This document shows, piece by piece, positions 6,634-14,937 of a stretch of 21,123 nucleotides of DNA. The DNA is taken from the NCBI GenBank assembly GCA_050486105.1, contig JBJHCR010000080.1, forward strand, positions 1 to 21,123, written 5' to 3'. Source of the DNA: JAEXNA01 sp050486105 (GTDB taxonomy: Bacteria > Vulcanimicrobiota > Xenobia > Xenobiales > JADMJV01). Made by a program: the position numbers and the translations under genes. Numbering within the stretch: the stretch's first letter is position 1; every line of letters starts with the position of its first letter. The notes under the pieces were generated by a model. It was not told the origin of the DNA. It made no database searches and saw only the letters and a program-made list of their open reading frames with translations.

Positions 6634-7785
6634 TCAAGCCTTCTTGACGTAAAAGCGCAAGGGCGATTCCGGGTTGGAACTCAGTTGCACCTGAACTTGC
6701 CAGATCGTCTGCCGACCGACTTCACTGTCGTCGTGCTCAGCGAGTCTCACTTGCAGGCGATACTTGTTCTTTTCCCCAGTGGAGAGAACCTCGACCTCCA
6801 CTGGCGGAGACTGAGTGACCACCGTCACCTCCGGTTTTTCGCTGTAGGGTCGATGGAGAAGAACCTCGACTTCCCCGTATCCCCCTGGTGCCAGAGTAAG
6901 GACGTCTGGTTGGACTTCGGCCGCCGTCTTGACCTCTCCAGTCAACTCCAGAACTGCCGGACGACCCTGATCTTCGAGATGCAAGCGAACCTTGCTCCGA
7001 GCTAGCCCCGGTCGGTTGCCCGCCTTGAAGCCCACACTCAATTCTCCTGTTTGCCCAGGCAACAGTGTTCGAGTGGTCAGCTCAGGTGTGGTGCAGTTGC
7101 AGCTTGAGCCAGCCCTAGTGATCACCACCGTCCTTGGACTGATATTTCGATAGATGGCGGTTCTCTCCACCAACTCCCCCTGCCAAAGAGATCCCAAATC
7201 GATCTGAGAGGGCTCAAAGAGAATCCGGTCGGAACTCATGGGCCGAAATAACCGATCGGCCCAGTAGGGCTGCCTGCTTCCCATGAGTCCCCCGACGATG
7301 AGGGCAATCAGACCGAAGATAGGAAGAGCCAAGGGCGAGCGATGCTCGGACACAGGGGCATTCGAATGCTGTCCCCACCGCTGGTCGAGACTGAAGGCTC
7401 CAGCACCTTTGTCAACCAGAAAGCAAGCACAGCCCAGCATCACCAAGTTGAGCAGAATGTGGGAAATGTCCGCAGCCGCCCCCCCTGAGAAGCAGCCACA
7501 GTCAACTTCTAGCCCCCTGATTAAGGCGCTGGTGATGGCTAAGGCGAACACTCCTGAAAGAAAGCCACAAATCGTTGCCGCCAGTCGGCATTTCAGACCC
7601 AGGAGAAGGGCAGCACCTAGAGCGACTTCCAACCAAGGCAAGAAATAGGCACTGGGAAGCAAGAGAAAATCCGGAAGAATTTGGTATTCAGCCAAAGCTT
7701 TGGCAAAAGCGCTGGGCTCTGCCACCTTCATGGCTCCTGCTGCAAGAAAAAGAACGCCCAGAAAAAGTCTGGCCAAAACGATCAT
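6634..7785 (-). CDS. MauE/DoxX-like membrane protein fused to a DUF1573 domain
   Basis: A 383-residue protein in two parts. Residues about 1-130 form a four-helix MauE/DoxX-type membrane domain (helices near 1-18, 45-65, 68-90 and 108-125) with the conserved VDCGCF motif at residues 94-99. MauE-like proteins are tied to maturation or redox of periplasmic proteins. After a linker and another membrane helix (about 152-170), residues about 188-285 match DUF1573: a beta-sandwich with ILFEPSQIDLGSL, the SSCNCTTPEL motif (227-236, replacing the usual SCGCT), LLPGQTGELSVGFKAGN and ARSKVRLHLED. The rest (285-383) is another beta-rich region, probably a second similar fold. The soluble part should lie outside the cytoplasmic membrane. 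Two cysteine-pair motifs in one chain suggest a thiol redox or metal role, but the substrate is unknown. The start codon overlaps the pcrA stop (ATGA). Confidence 0.8.
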   Translation of the reverse strand: MIVLARLFLGVLFLAAGAMKVAEPSAFAKALAEYQILPDFLLLPSAYFLPWLEVALGAALLLGLKCRLAATICGFLSGVFALAITSALIRGLEVDCGCFSGGAAADISHILLNLVMLGCACFLVDKGAGAFSLDQRWGQHSNAPVSEHRSPLALPIFGLIALIVGGLMGSRQPYWADRLFRPMSSDRILFEPSQIDLGSLWQGELVERTAIYRNISPRTVVITRAGSSCNCTTPELTTRTLLPGQTGELSVGFKAGNRPGLARSKVRLHLEDQGRPAVLELTGEVKTAAEVQPDVLTLAPGGYGEVEVLLHRPYSEKPEVTVVTQSPPVEVEVLSTGEKNKYRLQVRLAEHDDSEVGRQTIWQVQVQLSSNPESPLRFYVKKA

Positions 7786-10220
7786 TCAGTCATCACTTCC
7801 GAGCGAGGAATGGTCACCGTTATCCCAGGAAAGGCGACCGTCAGGGTAGCCTCCCGCATGGCCACGATCTGTCCTCCTCCCCAACGAGAGTGACGCACCT
7901 GACCTCCGACAGCAAGCTCGAGCGCCCTTGAAGCAGAAGGGATTTCATTCTCTGCTACCTCTTTTGCTCGAGACTTCTCTTTGCTGAGAAAGCTGCTCTT
8001 GAGTTTTCTGGTGACTCCGTTATGAAACTCCACGGTGACGATCTCTCCGGCCGCCTTCACCTCTCCTTTGCCAAAGACCTTATGGGACACCAAGTCTCCA
8101 ACTTGAAACGATTCTGTCTTAACCTCGGCCTTCACTCGGGAATTTGCCGTCCTTCCCCAACCCTGCCAATTAGGAGAGCCGATAGCCGGAGCTTCTCGGC
8201 CCGCAGCACTCGAGGCTCTCAAGTCAGAACTCTGTGCTGGAGGTGAAGAGAAGAGTTCGTCAGGTATCTCTTCCACGAAACGGGAGATTTTTCGAACCGA
8301 AGAATCCCCTCCAGCGAAGGCCCGGGTGCGGGCCGCCGTCAGAAACAGGCGTTCCATGGCTCTGGTTAGTCCCACATAGCAGAGCCGACGCTCCTCCTCC
8401 ATTTGCTGGGGATCCGCCATGGACCGCACGTGGGGAAAGGTCTCCTCCTCGAGTCCGGCCAGGAAGACAATGGGAAACTCCAGCCCCTTCGCCGAGTGCA
8501 AGGTCATCAGAGTCACCATCTCGGTCGAATCGTTCGACCGGTCTTGATCTGAGAGTAGGGAGACCTCCACCAAAAAACTCTCCAGGGCGGATTCGGGGAT
8601 TTCGTTGTCCGCTTCCAGATTCTCCGACCTCGCTCGGTCGAATTCTTGGGTAACGTTCAAAAGCTCCTGAATATTCTCCAGGCGAGCCTGGGCTTCCACA
8701 GAGCGATCCTCTTTGAGAACCTTTCGATATCCAGAGTGACTCAAGACCGCCTCCAGCAATTCGGTGATGCTCAAAGCATCGGAGCCTGCCATCTTCTGAG
8801 CCAAGTCTTGCATCCAAGAAGAAAGCTCTCTCACCGCCCGAGCAGCCTTCCCCGACAGTCCCGCATCTTCCGAGCGCTCCAGGGTGAAAAAAAACGGAAT
8901 CTGGGTCTGATCGGAATAGTTCAAGAGCTTCTCTACTGAACTGGCTCCAACTCCTCGTCTCGGTTCATTGATGATCCTGCGTAGGGAAACACTGTCCAGC
9001 GGGTTATTCAGGACCCTCAGATAGCTCAGCAGGTCCTTGATCTCCTTACGCTCAAAAAAGCGCAAGCCTCCGATGATTTGATAAGGCAATGAGGCCCCAA
9101 TCATGGCTTCCTCCAAGAGCCGAGACTGAGCGTTGGTTCGATACAGCACCACGAAGTCGTTCAAGCTCCGAGGCACGGGGGTCTCGCGTCTTAGGCGCCC
9201 TATGGTTGAAGCGATATAGCGGGCCTCATCGCGCCCGTCAAAGCCAATGTGAAGCTCAAGCTTGTGTCCCCCTTTCTGCTCCGTCCAGAGGTTTTTCTGC
9301 TTGCGCCCAAGGTTGTGGGCTACCACTTTATTGGCGGCTTCCAGAATGTGTTCGGTGGACCGGTAATTCTGCTCCAACCGAATCACTTGTGCCTCGGGAA
9401 AATCATCTTCGAAACGAAGAATGATGGATAGGTCGGCGCCCCTGAAAGCGTAAATGCTCTGGTCGTCATCGCCAACCGCACAGACGTTTTGCCGACCTCC
9501 GCCCAGGAGCTTGATCAGTTCGTATTGCACCGGGTTGACGTCTTGATACTCATCGATGGACAGATACTTTAGGCGCTCCTGCATCTGCTCGAGCAGCGAG
9601 TGGTCATCACGAAGAAGGGTGACGGATTTCAGCAGCAGGTCGTCAAAGTCCAGGCTGCGATTCTGCTCCAGTTTTCGTTGGTAGAGGGCATAAGCTTTAG
9701 CCTGCAATTCTTCGGTCTGGTAGCGCGCTGTTCGGCTGGCTACCTCCGGTGAGATCAAGCGGTTCTTCCAACCGGAAATGGCCGCCAGGAAACTTTGGGG
9801 CCGAAAAGCCTTGGAATCGAGATTGAAGTCGGCAAAAACCTCCTTCATCAGCACCTGCTGTTCGGCACCGGCGTAGATGGTGAACGAGGAATCTAGGCCG
9901 ATCAAATGTCCGTAGCGCCTCAGCCAACGAGCGCAGACCGAGTGAAAGGTTCCCAGGTCGGGGAACCGCCCTGGCCCACACAATTCGGTCACCCGCTCCC
10001 CCATCTCTCGGGCAGCCTTATTGGTGAAGGTGACCGCCAGAACCTCGTGTCGACGAGCCCTTCCCGTGGCCAAAAGATAAGCAATTCTCCGGGTCAGCAC
10101 CCTGGTCTTCCCGGAGCCGGCTCCCGCCAAAATCAACAGGGGTCCATCCACCGCCAACACGGCTTCCGCTTGCCTGGGATTCAAGCCTTGAACAAAGGGC
10201 TCAGCAGTTTTGTGGGTCAT
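7782..10220 (-). CDS. pcrA: UvrD/PcrA-family superfamily 1 DNA helicase with two Tudor-like C-terminal repeats
   Basis: An 812-residue ATP-dependent 3'-5' DNA helicase used in nucleotide excision repair, replication restart and removal of RecA filaments. Motifs appear in order: LNPRQAEAV (Q motif), GAGSGKT (33-39), TFTNKAAREM (Ia), DEYQD (Walker B), VGDDDQSIYAFRGAD (III), LEQNYRST (IV), MTLHSAKGLEFPIVFL (V), and EERRLCYVGLTRAMERL (VI). Residues about 707-745 (VGDLVSHKVFGKGEV...VEFHNG) form the Tudor-like domain that in PcrA binds RNA polymerase. A second, related repeat follows at about 771-808 (VGGQVRHSRWGGGQI...VAFPG). A single repeat is usual. The gene sits 54 bases after the kinase gene and overlaps the MauE-DUF1573 gene by 4 bases, in a likely operon. 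Confidence 0.93.
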   Translation of the reverse strand: MTHKTAEPFVQGLNPRQAEAVLAVDGPLLILAGAGSGKTRVLTRRIAYLLATGRARRHEVLAVTFTNKAAREMGERVTELCGPGRFPDLGTFHSVCARWLRRYGHLIGLDSSFTIYAGAEQQVLMKEVFADFNLDSKAFRPQSFLAAISGWKNRLISPEVASRTARYQTEELQAKAYALYQRKLEQNRSLDFDDLLLKSVTLLRDDHSLLEQMQERLKYLSIDEYQDVNPVQYELIKLLGGGRQNVCAVGDDDQSIYAFRGADLSIILRFEDDFPEAQVIRLEQNYRSTEHILEAANKVVAHNLGRKQKNLWTEQKGGHKLELHIGFDGRDEARYIASTIGRLRRETPVPRSLNDFVVLYRTNAQSRLLEEAMIGASLPYQIIGGLRFFERKEIKDLLSYLRVLNNPLDSVSLRRIINEPRRGVGASSVEKLLNYSDQTQIPFFFTLERSEDAGLSGKAARAVRELSSWMQDLAQKMAGSDALSITELLEAVLSHSGYRKVLKEDRSVEAQARLENIQELLNVTQEFDRARSENLEADNEIPESALESFLVEVSLLSDQDRSNDSTEMVTLMTLHSAKGLEFPIVFLAGLEEETFPHVRSMADPQQMEEERRLCYVGLTRAMERLFLTAARTRAFAGGDSSVRKISRFVEEIPDELFSSPPAQSSDLRASSAAGREAPAIGSPNWQGWGRTANSRVKAEVKTESFQVGDLVSHKVFGKGEVKAAGEIVTVEFHNGVTRKLKSSFLSKEKSRAKEVAENEIPSASRALELAVGGQVRHSRWGGGQIVAMREATLTVAFPGITVTIPRSEVMTE

Positions 10221-10274
10221 TTGAAGGTGCTTTGTTTCCCGTTGGTCTCGATCCTTGTTTAGAGCCGACGGGCC

Positions 10275-11234
10275 CTAGTAAAAAGCCTTGAGCCACTTTC
10301 CCAAGAAGGCAAGGTCGAAAGTGGGGCCTTGGTGAGCCGGCTCAAAGGGATGCTCGGTGAGAGCTTTCAATTCCGGCCGAAGAATCCTGGTACCTCGATC
10401 TCGAACTGGTCTAAGCCCTCTGAAAATCCGTTCCAATTGTTTACGCACCACCGACGCATTCTCGGGTCGCTCTTTCGGTACCAGCTTCAGCAGACCCTCA
10501 AAGAGAACCGAAAGGCGGTCGACTTCTGGACCTTCGATGCAGCCCTTGAGTGGGGGAACTTGGAAGGCATAGTTTTGCAAATCCGCCCTGGTCAAAAGAT
10601 GATACCCCGTGGTACCCAGAGCGTACAAATCTGAGCGCACCGTCGTTTGCCCACGTCCATACTGTTCGGGACTGCAGAAACCTGGAGTACCCAATTCCTG
10701 GGTGTCTTTAGCCTTCTTGAGGTCGTATCGTCTAGCGATTCCAAAATCGATCAGATGTATCGCCCCGTGTTCAGTGATCATCAAATTCGAAGGCTTGAGG
10801 TCTCGATAGATGACCGGTGGGTCCAGGTTGTGAAGATGCTCGAGGATTTGGCACACCTGCAAGAGTATGGGAAGGGTCTCGGCCACCGACAGAGGCCGGT
10901 CGATTTCGGCGAGTAGTTGGTCAAGAGGAACTCCATCAACCCGGGTCATGACGAAGGCCGGCCCACCCAAATCGGTGGTGAATTCGTGGATCAAGCGCGG
11001 ACAGCCAGGGTGGTTGACCTGGCCCAGGATCTCCGCTTCTCTCTTGAAAAGCGCTATGGCCTCGGCTTTTTCTTTTTCCAGGACCACTCCGAGTTCCAGC
11101 TCTTTAAGAGCCCACCGGACCCCTTCTAGCCGCTCGTCCTTGACGTCGTACACCGCTCCCATGGCGCCTTGCCCCAGGACTCCAATCACTGAGAACCGGT
11201 CGTCGAAACGTGTTCCAATGGGTCTTAAAGCCAA
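10275..11234 (-). CDS. Hanks-type serine/threonine protein kinase
   Basis: A 319-residue soluble kinase without a transmembrane segment or PASTA repeats. Catalytic features: glycine loop GQGAMGAVY (21-29), ATP-binding Lys44 in ALKEL, helix-C Glu near E66/E68, catalytic loop YRDLKPSNL (143-151; Tyr replaces His of HRD, a common bacterial variant; D145 is present), DFG at 163-165, activation segment LGTPGFCSPEQ with SPE for APE, and SDLYALG (201-207). It should therefore be active. Residues 275-319 are a basic and then hydrophobic tail of unknown role. The start is a TTG at 11232-11234; an in-frame TGA upstream limits extension and no ATG fits, while the kinase fold begins about 13 residues in. 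No clear ribosome site is seen. It is the first gene of the probable kinase-pcrA-mauE/DUF1573-glgC-glgC2 unit. Substrates are unknown. Confidence 0.9.
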   Translation of the reverse strand: MALRPIGTRFDDRFSVIGVLGQGAMGAVYDVKDERLEGVRWALKELELGVVLEKEKAEAIALFKREAEILGQVNHPGCPRLIHEFTTDLGGPAFVMTRVDGVPLDQLLAEIDRPLSVAETLPILLQVCQILEHLHNLDPPVIYRDLKPSNLMITEHGAIHLIDFGIARRYDLKKAKDTQELGTPGFCSPEQYGRGQTTVRSDLYALGTTGYHLLTRADLQNYAFQVPPLKGCIEGPEVDRLSVLFEGLLKLVPKERPENASVVRKQLERIFRGLRPVRDRGTRILRPELKALTEHPFEPAHQGPTFDLAFLGKWLKAFY

Positions 11235-11266
11235 GGTTTCAGTCTCTGCACTCAGGTTTGCCGAAT

Positions 11267-11296
11267 AGATTATTCACCGAAACCGAGGTTAGTTAA
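11267..11296 (-). promoter_or_regulatory. Candidate promoter for the kinase operon (weak)
   Basis: On the minus strand, TTAACT (11296-11291) and TAATCT (11272-11267) are separated by 18 bases, and the -10 ends 32 bases before the TTG start. The match to the sigma-70 consensus is partial (4/6 and 3/6). The 153-base divergent gap must hold promoters for both directions; no convincing plus-strand promoter was seen. Confidence 0.25.
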
Positions 11297-11387
11297 ATTG
11301 GTCTTCCCCCCCTTCTAAAGCCATTCTCAACTCAAGCCTGGAAAAACCCTAGGGGAGATCAGGGACACAGAGTCGTACACTCAAGCC

Positions 11388-11777
11388 ATGAAAATCGCCG
11401 TCTTCGCCACCGCTTTCTTGGCCCTCATGCAACTCGGGTTGGCCATGAACATCTCGGCCATGCGATGGAAGTATCGCCGGTCGGTTGGTGCTCCGTCGGA
11501 CACCGATCACCCCCTTTCTCGCATGTCCACCGCCTTCCGCAACTGCAGTGAATGGCACCCCACCCTGATGGCTTTGATGTTGCTTCTTCCTATGGGAGGG
11601 GCACCGAATTGGAGTGTCTGGCTTCCCGTTTGCGTGGTAACCGCCCGGAGTCTGCACGTGATCGGCCTAGCGACTTTTCCGCTCTCCAGACCGAATGCCG
11701 CGCGGGCCCTCGGTGCCGGCATGTCTTATCTGCTGCTGTTGGCCTACGCTCTCTTGCTCTTTGCGGCTTATTCCTAG
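11388..11777 (+). CDS. MAPEG-family membrane protein
   Basis: A 129-residue protein with four predicted membrane helices (about 3-22, 55-72, 75-95 and 107-127). The pattern fits bacterial MAPEG (membrane-associated eicosanoid/glutathione) proteins of the YecN type: an N-terminal helix ending MNISAMRWKYRRSVG (20-34), a conserved FRNCSEWHPTLMALMLLL (50-67) with the Asn and Glu typical of the family, an Arg/His pair in TARSLHVIGL (85-94), and ALGAGMSYLLLL before the last helix. Family members with known activity bind glutathione, but bacterial substrates are mostly unknown. The ATG at 11388 follows CTCAAGCC, with no strong ribosome site. It starts the plus-strand series and is divergent from the kinase gene. 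Confidence 0.8.
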   Translation: MKIAVFATAFLALMQLGLAMNISAMRWKYRRSVGAPSDTDHPLSRMSTAFRNCSEWHPTLMALMLLLPMGGAPNWSVWLPVCVVTARSLHVIGLATFPLSRPNAARALGAGMSYLLLLAYALLLFAAYS

Positions 11778-11828
11778 CGCGCCGTCACCCCGGCAGGTTC
11801 TTCTTTTTTTGCGGACGAAGGCCGAGTC

Positions 11829-12401
11829 ATGCGAATTTCAAAAGTTGTAACCAAGACCGGAGACAAGGGGCACACCGCCCTAGTTGGCGGCCAGCGGGTG
11901 AGCAAAGGCTCACTCCGAGTCTGCGCCTATGGGGAGGTCGATGAACTCAATAGTTGCCTAGGCTTGGCTTGGGCCCACGTCCACGACCGAGAGACCCGCT
12001 CCACTATCGAAGAGATTCAGCACCGACTCTTCACCATTGGCGCCGACCTCGCTTCTCCGGAGAACGTGGAAGTGCCTAGAGCAACTGAGACCATGGTTGA
12101 GCGACTCGAAGAGATTATGGAATCACTCATGGACGAACTGCCACCTTTGGAAGAATTCATTCTCCCAGGTGGAGGTCCCGGTGGAGCAGCCTTGCACCTA
12201 GCCAGAACGGTGGCTAGGCGATGTGAACGCACCGCCGTACTCCTAAACGAACAAGTGTCTATCAACCCTATGTCCATCATCTACCTGAACCGCCTTTCCG
12301 ACCTTCTTTTTGTGTTGGCTCGGGTGGTGAACCGTAGAGAAAATCTTCCCGAAACCCTGGCCAGTTTTTCGGATAAGAAAGCTCGCAAGAAGAAGAGTTG
12401 A
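11829..12401 (+). CDS. PduO-type ATP:cob(I)alamin adenosyltransferase
   Basis: A 190-residue enzyme that transfers the adenosyl group of ATP to cob(I)alamin, making coenzyme B12. Family motifs: TKTGDKGHTAL (8-18, ATP loop), YGEVDELNSCLGLA (34-47), HRLFTIGADLASPE, FILPGGGPGGAALHLARTVARR (around 110-131) with the conserved ARTVARRCER helix, and YLNRLSDLLFVLARVVNR (about 150-167). The tail is lysine-rich (KKARKKKS). The length is typical. The ATG follows GAAGGCCGAGTC. It lies 51 bases after the MAPEG gene, and its TGA overlaps the TTG start of hrpB by 4 bases. No B12-dependent enzyme or cobalamin riboswitch was seen in the window. Confidence 0.93.
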   Translation: MRISKVVTKTGDKGHTALVGGQRVSKGSLRVCAYGEVDELNSCLGLAWAHVHDRETRSTIEEIQHRLFTIGADLASPENVEVPRATETMVERLEEIMESLMDELPPLEEFILPGGGPGGAALHLARTVARRCERTAVLLNEQVSINPMSIIYLNRLSDLLFVLARVVNRRENLPETLASFSDKKARKKKS

Positions 12402-14881
12402 GCCTTTCGGCTTCGGTCTCAGAGCGATTCGGCTCGGCCACAGGGCTTCCGGTTGCCGAGGTCCTTCCTGAACTTCACGAGGCGGTGCACGCTCGAGGCC
12501 GTTGTGTGCTTCTCACGGCGCCCCCGGGAAGTGGAAAGACCCTTCTGGTTCCTATCAGTTTTTGGGAGACCGGTCGCTTCTCCCGCATCTTCGTCTTAGA
12601 ACCTAGGCGCGTGGCTGCGCGTCGGCCCTATCAATCCTTGAAACCTATTCTAGGGCCTCTGGTGGGCTACCGAATCAGGCAGGAGAGCAAGTGGTCGGCC
12701 CAGCACACCAAGATCTGTTACTTGACTTATGGAACAGCCGTTCGGTGGTGGTCGGAAGAGCCTCCCGCAGGAAGAGATCTGCTGATCTTCGATGAGTTCC
12801 ACGAGCGCTCTTGGGAGGCAGACCTGCTCTTTGCCTTGTTCAGCTCAAGGGTGAAGGAGGAACCCACCAAGCTCTTGATGAGCGCGACCCTGGACCAGGA
12901 TACACTTTCGATGAACCTTAGAGTAGTCAAAGGCCTAGGCGCTCTCTATCCGGTGGAGATCAGCTGGGAAGCACGGGAGCCTTCAAGTATCCTGAGCCTT
13001 TCTGAGTTGGGGCGCCTGGTCTCTCGCCGCTCTCTAGAATTGAGGACCAAGCTCAGCGGCGATCAGCTCATTTTCTTGCCTGGCCTGAAAGAGATTCTTC
13101 AAGTCCGAGATGTTCTCCAGGCCGACTCCCATCCGGGAACAATAGATGTTCTTCACTCGAGCTTACCCGAAGCCGAGCTCGCCAGAGTGGTGGAACGACC
13201 CACCAACCTGGGACCCAGAAGAATTCTGGCCACCGATCTGGCCGAATCCTCCATCACCTTAGACGGTATCGTCTCGGTTCTGGATTCCGGGTTGGTGAAG
13301 CGTCCTCAAGCTTGGGCTCCTGGCACCGGCTCCACTTTGATCCAAGTTCGGGCTCCCCGAGCCTCACTGGAGCAAAGAGCCGGGCGTGCCGGTCGGCTCG
13401 GCCCTGGGCTGTGCCACCGATTGTTCACCAGGAATGACGAGCTGCATCGTCCGTATCACGGAGACCCGGAAATCAGAGAGCAAGACCCCTATCAACTGGC
13501 CCTAGCGCTGGCCGCTTGGAAGGCTCTTACAATTTGGAAGCAGCTTTCCTGGATTGAAAATCCGACTGAGGAGAGGGTCGCCTTGGGAGTAGAGTGGCTT
13601 CTGGAGCACGGATTGCTCGAGGAATCAGGAACCTTGTCCGAGCGCGGGCACCGGCTTCATCGTATGGCTCTTGCGCCCTTGTCCGCCCTGTTGGCCTTGA
13701 GGGGACGAGAATCAGGGATGCCCACTTTGGATTGCCTAAAGCTGCTCTGGGTCCTTGACGGTTCTTCGACTTCAAGCCCAGAAGCCAAGGTGCTCTCAGA
13801 GCAGATCTCCAACTGCAGGACCGTTGACCGCTCGTTTGCCGAGTCTGTCGCCCCTACTCTGGAGTCCATTCAGGTCCTGTCCGACGTTCCCGTTGAGGGC
13901 CCAGGAGAGAACCTTGACCGCCTTATTCTGGAATGCTTTGCCGATCGCTTGGTCGAGATTAAGCCTGGCAAGGCTTTGCCACGAAGGACCGAGCTTCGAA
14001 CTCTGGAAATTCTCCAACCTGGCTTGCATGACTGGCAAACCACCTACGCTGTGGCTCTCAAGACAGGACCCAGCGGCAACCGGGGCTCAGGTCATCGTTT
14101 GGAGTTGTATCATCCGATATCCGAGGAGGCTTTATGGGAGCAATTTCTGTCGGCCATGGTGGAAGAAAGAGAGCTCTTCTGGGAGCGCGAGAAAAAGCAA
14201 GTCCGCCAGCTTGACGTCCTCAAGCTCGGACAATTGGTCCTAGAACAGACGGTTTCCCGCCCCAAACCAGGTTGCGAGGTCGCCGAAGTGTTATTCGCCT
14301 TCCTAGAATCCCAGGACTATGGGGAAGGCTGGTTTACCCTCTGTCGGCGCCTTGAACTCCTACTGGAAAAGAAGCCAGACCTGAAAGAGGAACTTGACCG
14401 GAACAGTTTAGGAATAGTCTTCGACTCGCTAGAACAGTTCACCACTGAGGTCCTAAAGGCGTTTCTCAGAGAGCGCAATGCCTGGAAATCCGAAGATCCC
14501 GCGGCACTCAAGGAATTTGCCCGGGCGCATCTCCCCTATGGCCTCACTCTGCACTTGGACAAGCAGCTGCCGGAGTTTCTGCACCTGCCAAGAAGTAGAA
14601 AGCCGGTAAAGATTGAGTACCGACCCGAACAGCCGCCCACGCTGGCAGCCAAAATTCAAGACTTTTTCGATTGGGACCCCAATCACTTCTTGCCTAAAGA
14701 GCAAGGATTCGTGTTTCAGCTCCTGGCCCCCAACGGCAGGCCGGTGCAGATAACCTCAGACCTCGAGGGCTTTTGGAAAGGTTCTTATTCTCAGGTTCGA
14801 AAGGACCTCAGGGGCAGATATCCCAAACACCACTGGCCCGAAGATCCCAGCATGTCCAAAGAGGACCGCCCAGGTCGTTAA
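12398..14881 (+). CDS. hrpB: HrpB-type DEAH-box ATP-dependent helicase
   Basis: An 827-residue superfamily 2 helicase. Motifs: APPGSGKT (41-48, Walker A), LEPRRVAARR (Ia), TYGTAVRWW, DEFHER (132-137, the HrpB form of DEAH), MSATLD (161-166), IFLPGLKEI (IV region), ATDLAESSITLDGI (V), and EQRAGRAGRLGPGLCHRL (VI). The C-terminal domain has the HrpB signature LLAPNGRPVQITSDL near 739-753, then GFWKGSY and VRKDLRGRYPKHHWPEDP. HrpB is widespread, but its cellular job is poorly defined; RNA-related roles and a link to beta-lactam response have been proposed for relatives. The start is a TTG at 12398 overlapping the PduO stop (TTGA), so translation is probably coupled. The first ATG inside the frame would remove the Walker A region. 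Confidence 0.92.
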   Translation: MSLSASVSERFGSATGLPVAEVLPELHEAVHARGRCVLLTAPPGSGKTLLVPISFWETGRFSRIFVLEPRRVAARRPYQSLKPILGPLVGYRIRQESKWSAQHTKICYLTYGTAVRWWSEEPPAGRDLLIFDEFHERSWEADLLFALFSSRVKEEPTKLLMSATLDQDTLSMNLRVVKGLGALYPVEISWEAREPSSILSLSELGRLVSRRSLELRTKLSGDQLIFLPGLKEILQVRDVLQADSHPGTIDVLHSSLPEAELARVVERPTNLGPRRILATDLAESSITLDGIVSVLDSGLVKRPQAWAPGTGSTLIQVRAPRASLEQRAGRAGRLGPGLCHRLFTRNDELHRPYHGDPEIREQDPYQLALALAAWKALTIWKQLSWIENPTEERVALGVEWLLEHGLLEESGTLSERGHRLHRMALAPLSALLALRGRESGMPTLDCLKLLWVLDGSSTSSPEAKVLSEQISNCRTVDRSFAESVAPTLESIQVLSDVPVEGPGENLDRLILECFADRLVEIKPGKALPRRTELRTLEILQPGLHDWQTTYAVALKTGPSGNRGSGHRLELYHPISEEALWEQFLSAMVEERELFWEREKKQVRQLDVLKLGQLVLEQTVSRPKPGCEVAEVLFAFLESQDYGEGWFTLCRRLELLLEKKPDLKEELDRNSLGIVFDSLEQFTTEVLKAFLRERNAWKSEDPAALKEFARAHLPYGLTLHLDKQLPEFLHLPRSRKPVKIEYRPEQPPTLAAKIQDFFDWDPNHFLPKEQGFVFQLLAPNGRPVQITSDLEGFWKGSYSQVRKDLRGRYPKHHWPEDPSMSKEDRPGR

Positions 14882-14937
14882 CAGAACTCGCCGTTCGCCT
14901 CGGGGTGAGTGGTAAGCAACATTAGAGGACGGCTGGT

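Noticed and set aside
11235..11387. Cobalamin riboswitch near the adenosyltransferase operon
   Set aside because: No B12-box-like sequence or suitable fold was seen in this short gap or in 11778-11828.
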